Of a stretch of 5,162 bases of DNA, positions 1-4,755 are shown piece after piece (the first letter of the stretch is position 1; every line of letters starts with the position of its first letter). The translations under genes and the position numbers were made by a program. The DNA comes from Lachnospiraceae bacterium (lineage in GTDB: Bacteria; Bacillota_A; Clostridia; Lachnospirales; Lachnospiraceae): NCBI GenBank assembly GCA_017632755.1, contig JAGBQU010000286.1, positions 1 to 5,162 on the forward strand. Direction: 5' to 3'. Below the pieces are notes generated by a model. The model searched no databases, was not told the DNA's origin, and saw only the letters and a list, made by a program, of their open reading frames with translations.

Positions 1-944
1 AGCACAAACAGCCAGAATGTCAGAGTCAGCGCGCTCAAAAAGGTGGTTGAGACCACCACGCTCGAGGTCAGTGTTCCCTCGTGATTCATATTTCTTGCCA
101 TGATGTAGCCGCTTGCCGTGGTGGGAGCACCGAGCATGATGAGGATCGCAACCATGTCCTCGCCGCGAAAGCCCATGTGAGCCGCAATGGGTAAAAACGT
201 GACCGGCAGGATAACCAGGCGCACCAGAGTGCAGGCAATGGTAGGTTTGATCCTGGCACGCGCCCTCCGGCCTTCGAACCCGGCACCGAGCCCGATGAGG
301 GCAAGCGGTGTGGCGAGAGCCGAGAAGTTGCCGATGGTCTTTGTGATGAGCACAGGAAGATGGATCCGGGAGATGGAAGCGAGCATGCCAAGTAAAATTC
401 CCAGTAGGATGGGATTGGTGAGAATGCCCCGGATGGATTTTTTTAACTGCGTCCGATTGGCTCTGCGTGTCGCGCCTTCTGTCATCGCTATAGGATCCGT
501 AAAGGACAGGAGCAGTACCGCGTAGATATTGTAAAGAGGCACTGTTGCGATGATCATCAGAGGAGTGGTGTGCACCTGCCCGTAAATATTCATGATAAAA
601 GCGATCCCGAGTACGGCGGCACTCCCCCGATAGGATGCCTGCACAAATTCTCCCAAAATTGTTTTGTCCTTTAGCAGAAAATAGGATAAAATAGTAATGG
701 CGATGCAGCCGGTCAAAGTGGAGAGCAGACAAAATAGCACATAGCTTGTATCCCAAACCGCAAAAAAGTCTGCCTGATACAGATCGAGAAACAAAAGCGC
801 CGGCAGCGAGATCCGGTAGTTGAAGCGGTTGAGCACTGCGGTGAACGCATCGTCGATCAGATGGATCCGTTTTAGCAGATACCCGATCACCATGGTAAGG
901 AAAACGGGAATGGTCGCCTGTAAACTGAAGATAAGATTATTCAT
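1..944 (-). CDS. AEC (auxin efflux carrier) family permease, 3' end cut by window edge
   Basis: The frame is open from the ATG at 944 down to position 1 (314 codons, no stop), so the C-terminus lies outside the window; AEC proteins are usually about 300-320 residues, so little is missing. The protein is an inner-membrane secondary transporter with many hydrophobic segments: N-terminal helix about 4-24, then about 63-91, 105-121, 127-148, 174-192, 207-222, 235-256 and 263-283. Family hallmarks are LPALLF near 47-52, RGSAAVLGIAF near 106-116 and the conserved late motif LGAPTTASGY at 271-280. A positively charged central loop (about 155-172) separates the two halves, as is usual for the family. 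The start is supported by AGGTGA (950-955), 5 nt upstream. The substrate cannot be read from sequence; bacterial AEC members include malate, malonate and other organic-anion carriers. It is divergent from the nucleoid-associated protein gene. Confidence 0.9.
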   Translation of the reverse strand, partial: MNNLIFSLQATIPVFLTMVIGYLLKRIHLIDDAFTAVLNRFNYRISLPALLFLDLYQADFFAVWDTSYVLFCLLSTLTGCIAITILSYFLLKDKTILGEFVQASYRGSAAVLGIAFIMNIYGQVHTTPLMIIATVPLYNIYAVLLLSFTDPIAMTEGATRRANRTQLKKSIRGILTNPILLGILLGMLASISRIHLPVLITKTIGNFSALATPLALIGLGAGFEGRRARARIKPTIACTLVRLVILPVTFLPIAAHMGFRGEDMVAILIMLGAPTTASGYIMARNMNHEGTLTSSVVVSTTFLSALTLTFWLFV

Positions 945-969
945 AAAGATCACCTGTATATATTTTTTT

Positions 970-986
970 GTCCCGCAAGCCGGGAC
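970..986. repeat. Perfect 6-bp hairpin in the AEC permease leader
   Basis: Arms GTCCCG (970-975) and CGGGAC (981-986) flank the 5-nt loop CAAGC. The hairpin lies between the predicted transcription start of the permease (about 1006) and its Shine-Dalgarno site (950-955). It is not a standard terminator in either direction: on the minus strand it is followed by seven A residues, and on the plus strand by GGATCG. It could be a protein-binding palindrome or an mRNA leader structure. The rest of the 945-1161 spacer holds the permease promoter and the nucleoid gene's ribosome binding site; I could not identify a convincing plus-strand promoter there. Confidence 0.45.
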
Positions 987-1012
987 GGATCGATATTGGA
1001 AAGCCGTATAGG

Positions 1013-1041
1013 ATTATATACCAAGTGGCCGCTTTGTGCAA
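1013..1041 (-). promoter_or_regulatory. Candidate sigma-A promoter for the AEC permease
   Basis: On the minus strand a consensus -10 TATAAT (1018 to 1013) sits 17 bp downstream of TTGCAC (1041 to 1036), a weak -35 keeping TTG. Transcription would begin near 1006, giving a leader of about 60 nt that contains the hairpin at 970-986. The -10 match and spacing are seen directly; use as a promoter is inferred. Confidence 0.5.
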
Positions 1042-1146
1042 ACCCGGGTGGTGACGTTTACAGACAGTGAGCGAAGTGTCCGGATAAAGAAACTCGGATC
1101 CTGCGGCTGCAAGCAGTCGGGAGCATATACAACAAAACAGAAAAAC

Positions 1147-1153
1147 GAAGGGA
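1147..1153 (+). promoter_or_regulatory. Ribosome binding site that sets the start of the nucleoid-associated protein
   Basis: GAAGGGA ends 8 nt before the ATG at 1162. The reading frame is open further upstream to a GTG at 1036, but that GTG has no clear Shine-Dalgarno site, and the 42 extra residues are basic, low in hydrophobicity and not part of the family. The ATG at 1162 gives the expected N-terminus. Confidence 0.65.
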
Positions 1154-1161
1154 AAAGACCG

Positions 1162-2178
1162 ATGATAAAAGAAGAGATTCGCATCAAGAAAGTGATTGTA
1201 CATATTTTGGATTCCACGGTGGGACTGCCCGTCCTCTCGGACAAAGAGATCGAATTTGGCTCGGATTTTGCCGATTTTTTGAGGGAGCACATTTACAAGG
1301 TTGCCTCGAGCGATGATTGCAAACCCTGCCGCTTTTATGAGAAGGAGTCGGAGGTCTTTCAGATGGTCAGTCAATATCAGGAGGAGTTTTTTGTCGATCT
1401 GAGCAAGGATCTTGCCGGCTATCTGTATGAGATCATGAACAGCAATATCGACATCCCACCCGCCGATCTTGTAATCGTGCGCTTTAGTGAGCGCGCAGAT
1501 GAATATCTGGGGATTCTCAAGATGAACTATAAGGAATCCTACACGCACCGGACCAGTACGCTTGAGGACGGAAATGCCAATGAGATCGTAAAGTACAAAT
1601 CGATCCTGCCGGGGCAGAGCCAGCGCCTGACGGAGGCAGCGATCATCCGTCTCGATGATCTGACCGTACACGCGATGGAAAAGAAGTATGAGGTAAACGG
1701 TGAGAAGGTCAACTACTTTACCTATCTGTTCCTCAAATGCTCGAGCGAACTTTCCCCGAAGTCAAAGCTCTCCATCGTGACCAGAGCGATTGACAGCGTA
1801 CAAAAAGATTATTATGATGAGTCTGAACAGTATGAACAGTCCATGCGAGCCAAAAACATCATACATCAGGCTTTGGAGGAACAGGGCGGCTTTGCGGTCG
1901 AAGAGATAGCACAGCAGGTTTTTGTCGAAAAGCCCCAGCTGCAGATCGAGTTTCAGGATAAAATGGAAAAATACGACTTGGTAAAGCAGGAAGTTAAGCC
2001 CAGGAGCGATACGACTATGCGCAAATTTCAGACGCAGTATCTGACCACGGACAGCGGCATAGAGATCAAGATACCGATGAGCGAGTACAACGATCCGGGC
2101 AAGGTAGAGTTTATCACCAATCCGGACGGCACCGTATCGGTACTGATTAAAAACATCGGGCTGCTGAAAGCGCGCTGA
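1162..2178 (+). CDS. Nucleoid-associated protein, NA37 / YejK (NdpA) family
   Basis: This 338-residue protein matches the Firmicutes branch of the 37-kDa nucleoid-associated family (Pfam NA37), whose E. coli member YejK/NdpA co-purifies with the nucleoid. Family-typical sections are the N-terminus with IxKVIVHILDSTVGLPVLSDKEIE (7-31), a central LVIVRFSE strand (103-110), the KYKSILPGQSQ segment (144-154), the YFTYLFLKCSSELSPKSKL block (185-203) and the C-terminal KVEFITNPDGTVSVLIKNI block (314-332). There is no signal peptide or membrane segment, so it is cytoplasmic. Cysteines at 53 and 56 (CKPC) are a possible local metal or redox pair, but no partner pair is obvious. It precedes the MarR gene by 55 bp on the same strand without a terminator between them, so read-through is possible. 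The biochemical role of the Gram-positive members is poorly defined; the family call is firm, the function is not. Confidence 0.9.
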   Translation: MIKEEIRIKKVIVHILDSTVGLPVLSDKEIEFGSDFADFLREHIYKVASSDDCKPCRFYEKESEVFQMVSQYQEEFFVDLSKDLAGYLYEIMNSNIDIPPADLVIVRFSERADEYLGILKMNYKESYTHRTSTLEDGNANEIVKYKSILPGQSQRLTEAAIIRLDDLTVHAMEKKYEVNGEKVNYFTYLFLKCSSELSPKSKLSIVTRAIDSVQKDYYDESEQYEQSMRAKNIIHQALEEQGGFAVEEIAQQVFVEKPQLQIEFQDKMEKYDLVKQEVKPRSDTTMRKFQTQYLTTDSGIEIKIPMSEYNDPGKVEFITNPDGTVSVLIKNIGLLKAR

Positions 2179-2203
2179 CCATACCGGTATTTCCGGAAAT
2201 ACT
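2175..2203 (+). promoter_or_regulatory. Candidate promoter for the MarR regulator gene, overlapping palindromes
   Basis: A -35-like CTGACC (2175-2180, 4 of 6 to consensus) and a -10-like AATACT (2198-2203, 4 of 6) are 17 bp apart. Initiation near 2210 would leave a 25-nt leader containing the GAGG ribosome site. The boxes are individually weak. The main support is that the palindromes at 2181-2202 fill the spacer and overlap the -10, the layout expected for a repressor-controlled promoter. Confidence 0.35.
2181..2202. promoter_or_regulatory. Overlapping perfect palindromes, candidate MarR operator
   Basis: GTATTTCCGGAAATAC (2187-2202) is a perfect 16-bp palindrome with no spacer. It overlaps a second perfect palindrome, ATACCGGTAT (2181-2190). 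Both lie in the 55-bp gap between the nucleoid gene stop and the TTG start of the MarR-family gene. MarR dimers typically bind 16-20 bp palindromes close to their own promoters, so autoregulation is the natural reading. There is no T-tract after the structure, so it is not an intrinsic terminator. The site does not resemble the streptococcal FabT box (TTTGA...TCAAA type). Binding is inferred. Confidence 0.55.
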
Positions 2204-2222
2204 CCACTATGCAAATGGAAAT

Positions 2223-2229
2223 GAGGCGG
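2223..2229 (+). promoter_or_regulatory. Ribosome binding site supporting a TTG start
   Basis: GAGGCGG (2223-2229) contains GAGG 7 nt upstream of the TTG at 2234. An in-frame TGA at 2222 rules out any earlier start. The next in-frame ATG (residue 33) would delete the first dimerisation helix, so TTG at 2234 (or the second TTG at 2240) must be the initiator. The ATGs at 2209, 2215 and 2221 are out of frame. Confidence 0.6.
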
Positions 2230-2233
2230 AAGT

Positions 2234-2665
2234 TTGAATTTGGAAAACACCTTAAACGAATTGTTTGTGAATCTGTTTCACCAGATCCTTGGGATCGAGG
2301 AGAAGACCATCAAAAAGAATTTCGGAAGGATGACCCTAAACGACATGCACGTCATTGAGGCGATCGGACCGGGTGAGGCTAAGAACATGTCAAGCCTGGC
2401 AAAGGCTTTGCGTGTGACGATGGGATCCCTCACGATCTCCGTGAATGCGCTCGTAAAGAAGGGTTATGTAAACCGAGTCCGAAGTGAGAAAGACCGCCGT
2501 GTCGTACTCGTCTCTCTGACAAAGGAGGGAAAGGAAGCATATAAGCATCATCAGGAGTATCACAAACAAATGATCCGCTCGATCGTCCAAAATCTGGATG
2601 AAAACGAGCAGGAGGTACTTGAGAAGGCACTACATAAGCTGAGTGATTTTTTCATTCCTTCGTAA
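2234..2665 (+). CDS. MarR-family transcriptional regulator, FabT-like
   Basis: This 143-residue winged-helix regulator begins at a TTG codon. The N-terminal helix (about 1-28) and C-terminal helices (about 99-141) would form the dimerisation domain. The DNA-binding part runs through MHVIEAIG (38-45), helix NMSSLAKALRV (51-61), recognition helix about TMGSLTISVNALVKKGY (62-78) and a wing with the MarR signature RSEKDRRVVLVSLTKEG (83-99), including D87, R88 and R89. The arrangement MHxIExIG / VTxGSLT / HHxxHKxM resembles FabT, the acyl-ACP-responsive repressor of type II fatty-acid synthesis in streptococci and relatives, more than MarR or SlyA types. FabT genes usually sit at the head of a fab cluster; no fab gene is visible here. 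A palindrome 32 bp upstream is a likely autoregulatory site, and a strong terminator follows 5 nt after the stop. The MarR call is secure; FabT orthology is inferred. Confidence 0.92.
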   Translation: MNLENTLNELFVNLFHQILGIEEKTIKKNFGRMTLNDMHVIEAIGPGEAKNMSSLAKALRVTMGSLTISVNALVKKGYVNRVRSEKDRRVVLVSLTKEGKEAYKHHQEYHKQMIRSIVQNLDENEQEVLEKALHKLSDFFIPS

Positions 2666-2669
2666 GAGC

Positions 2670-2700
2670 AGAGAGCGCTGCATTGCAGAGCTCTCTTTTT
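2670..2700 (+). terminator. Intrinsic terminator of the MarR gene
   Basis: A 7-bp stem AGAGAGC (2670-2676) / GCTCTCT (2690-2696) continues past one G-A mismatch into CTGC (2678-2681) / GCAG (2685-2688), with a 3-nt loop. It runs directly into five T residues (2696-2700). It lies 5 nt after the MarR stop codon, the classic position and form of a rho-independent terminator. Confidence 0.88.
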
Positions 2701-2742
2701 ATGTAATAGGAAATTGCACTGCAATTCCTATTACACAAAAAG
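2695..2742. repeat. 48-nt near-perfect palindrome between convergent genes
   Basis: The core arms TGTAATAGGAA (2702-2712) and TTCCTATTACA (2725-2735) are perfect complements. Inside, TTGC (2714-2717) pairs with GCAA (2721-2724) around loop ACT, leaving A2713 bulged. Outside, past one A-C mismatch (2701/2736), CTTTTT (2695-2700) pairs with AAAAAG (2737-2742). The left outer arm is the T-tract of the MarR terminator; the right outer arm reads as a T-tract on the minus strand just beyond the peptidase stop. The layout suggests a bidirectional termination region or a small interspersed palindromic element. Whether copies exist elsewhere in the genome cannot be seen here. Confidence 0.75.
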
Positions 2743-2751
2743 CGCTCCGCT
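2737..2751 (-). terminator. Weak candidate terminator for the peptidase gene
   Basis: On the minus strand AGCG-GAG-CGCT (2751 to 2741) is followed by a run of T residues (2741 to 2737), overlapping the TAG stop of the peptidase. The stem has only 4 bp, so it is weak alone. The large palindrome immediately downstream on this strand may contribute. Confidence 0.3.
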
Positions 2752-4618
2752 ATGGATGCACACTTGCGCGTAACATAAATGTTGCATAAATGCAACCGCG
2801 CTCGGCGCGAGAATGCCGCAAGCGGCATTCTTTTTTTATGAGCCAAAAAGGCGCCGGACCTGTCTTTAGCAAAAACAGATGAAATGCCCGATCTGAGTAG
2901 TGTTTTCCCCAGTTTTTTCGTGCCAGATCCCTGCACCGGAGAATTTCCAGATATCCCACATAGTACTTCAGATAAGTTGTGGGTTCGCACAGGATGTAAT
3001 CGTAGATCTGATCTGCCGTTTCCGGATCGCGGATGCCAAAGCCGCCCAGATATTCGGCGATCTGCTCCCGGCTCTGACCCTCGCCGTGGATCATGATATC
3101 GGCGAGACAATACAGGCACAGCTTGATGCGCCTGTCATAATACATCAGATCGTAATACGTCCGCACATCTTTTGCCGATCCGGCGTTGCCCGCCGTGCAC
3201 AAAAGCTCGGTGGCACACTCCTTGGCATAGGCATAGGAGTAGAATTCCGCATAGGTCGCATAGCCCTCCACATAGCCACCGTAGCTGATGATGCGGCGCA
3301 GCATGGGCTGATGCGTCTGCTCAAAGGCTCTTAGCGAGGTTACGGTCTGATAGAGATGACCGGGGAAACCCTCATGTGCAAGGGTGGTGTAGAGCTGCAG
3401 ACCTGCTTTTGTCTGGCTCTCGTTGATGTAGATATGGTTGTCATGCAGAGCGTCGATAGGTGGCGTAAAGTAGTATGCCGGTGCTGTGTAGGGCTCAAGG
3501 CAGGGAGCCACCGCCGCGACCTCATAGGGATAGTCTGTGGGGTCTTCCAACGGAAAATCCTCTCGCATGCGTGTTTTCAGATCCTCCGGGATCTTGGACG
3601 AAGGCAGATCCTGCAGCGGATCTTCGGTCCGGAGGATCCGATTGAGGTCCGCGGACGCAAGCAACGCGTTCAGCGCGGACAGATTCTGTCTCAGATCTTG
3701 TAAAAGAAGCTTCTTCAGCGCTCGGACATCCTTGTCTGTCCCGACATTTTCCCGCAAAAGATGATCATAATACACCCGCCCGCCGGATTTATAAAACAGG
3801 CCCTTTTCTCTTTCTCCATCCGATTTCAGTACAAGAAGTGAATCGCCAAGCCGGAGAAATGCAGGCAAAAGGATCGTATCCACGATGCGTTTGTGGGACG
3901 CCTCATAGGAGGCGGCTTCTTTTTCCGTTAAGATGCCTTTTTCCACAAGCAGTCCGATTCGGGCGGCAAAGGTTTCATCAAACATCGCTCCGGCATGCGC
4001 AAAGCTGTCGCAGGCCTCGATGGCTCCGTCTGCATTCTCCCGGGTGAGAGGGAAGCCTGCCCGGATCTTTTCTTTCTCAAATTCCAAAAGAGAATCAAAA
4101 TAGGCGGGAGTCTGCTCCAGAAGATGCAGATACAAGGCGACATCCTCCTCGTTTCGAAAGGCGTATTCCGAGAGCAGAAGCGGGTATTCGCTCTGCACGC
4201 CGCGCGTGGCGGAGAAGGGTTCATAAAAATAGATGAAACGCTCCGAATCCACGGATGCCGAAAGCGCCTCTTTCATGACCTCCAAAGAGAACGCCGTGGT
4301 ATCATCGAGCCGGGAGGCATCCACCCTTTGCAGGTCGGAAAGCGTCTCGGACAATAAGAGATTTCTCCGGACCCGTTCTTTTTTTCCCAAAGAAGGAAAG
4401 TCGGCGGGCGGATCGATGCCCTCAGACCCGGGATCGGCGAGCGTAAAGTGCAGGTTAAGGGGATCCTCAGACAGTTCTGCACGGAACAGGGCATCGCTGC
4501 TGTGATAAAACCGTGCCTTTGCAGTGCATGGAAGAAGATCGGTTCTGCATGCGGATACAGGCAGGGTCAGAAGCAGGGTCAGGAACAAAGCCGCAAGGCG
4601 GAGTGATTTTTTTGGCAT
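2750..4618 (-). CDS. Lipoprotein, DUF885-family putative metallopeptidase
   Basis: The 622-residue product starts with a lipoprotein signal: KK at 3-4, hydrophobic stretch about 8-20 and lipobox V21-S22-A23-C24, so the mature protein should be lipid-anchored outside the membrane through C24. The rest matches the DUF885 family of putative zinc peptidases. The family motif HEGFPGH is at 415-421 (H415, E416 and H421 as likely metal or catalytic residues) and EGYATYAE at 451-458, the equivalent of the common EGWALYxE, supplies a likely further acidic ligand. GPAPF (587-591) is the usual near-terminal motif. Substrate is unknown; peptide hydrolysis at the cell surface is inferred. The start at 4618 is supported by AGGAA (4627-4631), 8 nt upstream. 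Oddity: relatives normally end a few residues after GPAPF, but here about 28 extra basic, cysteine-containing residues (595-622) are encoded by the hairpin-rich DNA 2750-2837, so the original stop appears to have been replaced. Convergent with the MarR gene. Confidence 0.88.
   Translation of the reverse strand: MPKKSLRLAALFLTLLLTLPVSACRTDLLPCTAKARFYHSSDALFRAELSEDPLNLHFTLADPGSEGIDPPADFPSLGKKERVRRNLLLSETLSDLQRVDASRLDDTTAFSLEVMKEALSASVDSERFIYFYEPFSATRGVQSEYPLLLSEYAFRNEEDVALYLHLLEQTPAYFDSLLEFEKEKIRAGFPLTRENADGAIEACDSFAHAGAMFDETFAARIGLLVEKGILTEKEAASYEASHKRIVDTILLPAFLRLGDSLLVLKSDGEREKGLFYKSGGRVYYDHLLRENVGTDKDVRALKKLLLQDLRQNLSALNALLASADLNRILRTEDPLQDLPSSKIPEDLKTRMREDFPLEDPTDYPYEVAAVAPCLEPYTAPAYYFTPPIDALHDNHIYINESQTKAGLQLYTTLAHEGFPGHLYQTVTSLRAFEQTHQPMLRRIISYGGYVEGYATYAEFYSYAYAKECATELLCTAGNAGSAKDVRTYYDLMYYDRRIKLCLYCLADIMIHGEGQSREQIAEYLGGFGIRDPETADQIYDYILCEPTTYLKYYVGYLEILRCRDLARKNWGKHYSDRAFHLFLLKTGPAPFWLIKKECRLRHSRAERGCIYATFMLRASVHP
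2766..2809. repeat. Cluster of nested and mutually exclusive hairpins
   Basis: AACAT-AA-ATGTT (2772-2783) and GTTGCAT-AA-ATGCAAC (2781-2796) are adjacent hairpins that overlap at GTT. GCGCG (2766-2770) can pair with CGCGC (2797-2801) to enclose both. The same CGCGC can instead pair with GCGCG (2805-2809) around loop TCG. Such density of complementarity is far above that of the surrounding genes, although this DNA is also read on the minus strand as the C-terminus of the peptidase. It is probably part of the same palindromic element as 2695-2742 and the terminator at 2811-2837. Confidence 0.5.
2811..2837 (+). terminator. Strong plus-strand intrinsic terminator inside the 3' end of the convergent gene
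   Basis: GAATGCCG (2811-2818) and CGGCATTC (2823-2830) form an uninterrupted 8-bp stem with loop CAAG, followed by seven T residues (2831-2837). Its direction matches transcripts leaving the MarR gene, so it would act as a second stop and limit antisense transcription into the peptidase gene. On the minus strand the same DNA is coding (peptidase residues about 595-603) and has no T-tract in the right place. Confidence 0.8.
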
Positions 4619-4650
4619 AAAAATGATTCCTAGAGCAACGATCGGTCAAT

Positions 4651-4656
4651 ACTATA
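4651..4656 (-). promoter_or_regulatory. Candidate -10 box for the peptidase gene
   Basis: The minus strand reads TATAGT (4656 to 4651), 5 of 6 to the -10 consensus, 32 nt upstream of the start codon, with the AGGAA ribosome site in between. No convincing -35 is present at 16-18 bp: a T-run (4680 to 4674) occupies that place. An 8-bp palindrome ATACGTAT (4654-4661) overlaps the box. Confidence 0.35.
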
Positions 4657-4688
4657 CGTATGAGAGCCGGTCGAAAAAAAGAAGATGT

Positions 4689-4717
4689 TTGACTAACAAC
4701 AAGCCTTGTGATAACCT
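4689..4717 (+). promoter_or_regulatory. Candidate promoter for metG
   Basis: TTGACT (4689-4694, 5 of 6 to the -35 consensus) lies 17 bp before TAACCT (4712-4717), a poor -10. Alternatively it lies 15 bp before GATAAC (4710-4715), which carries an extended TG motif (4707-4708). Either would start transcription about 30-35 nt before the metG start codon. The spacer 4619-4755 is only 137 bp and shows no T-box specifier or antiterminator sequence. Confidence 0.4.
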
Positions 4718-4755
4718 AATTTATATGGTAAATCCATCAACAGGGAGGCGACACA

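Noticed and set aside
187..525. 112-codon plus-strand open frame within the permease gene
   Set aside because: It is the shadow of the AEC permease on the opposite strand, which has clear membrane segments and family motifs.
1036..1161. 42-codon N-terminal extension of the nucleoid-associated protein from a GTG at 1036
   Set aside because: There is no convincing ribosome site at the GTG and the extra residues are not family-like; the ATG at 1162 has GAAGGGA upstream and gives the expected N-terminus.
937..1671. 244-codon minus-strand open frame opposite the nucleoid-associated gene
   Set aside because: It is antisense to a clearly conserved gene, overlaps the permease start and promoter, and its product shows no recognisable family feature.
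2702..2735. Terminal inverted repeat of an insertion sequence
   Set aside because: The two arms are adjacent, with no transposase or cargo between them and no visible target duplication; it is better described as a single palindrome.
2670..2837. CRISPR array or tandem repeat array
   Set aside because: The region contains inverted repeats of differing sequence, not regularly spaced direct repeats.
2652..3119. 155-codon minus-strand open frame in another frame of the peptidase 3' end
   Set aside because: It overlaps the peptidase, which has the catalytic motifs; the frame is rich in arginine and serine, as expected from out-of-frame reading.
2900..3334. 144-codon plus-strand open frame antisense to the peptidase
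   Set aside because: It has no domain signal and is complementary to the conserved C-terminal half of the DUF885 protein.
4619..4755. T-box riboswitch upstream of metG
   Set aside because: The spacer is too short for a full T-box plus terminator, and no conserved T-box sequence of the TGGNACCGCG type is visible.
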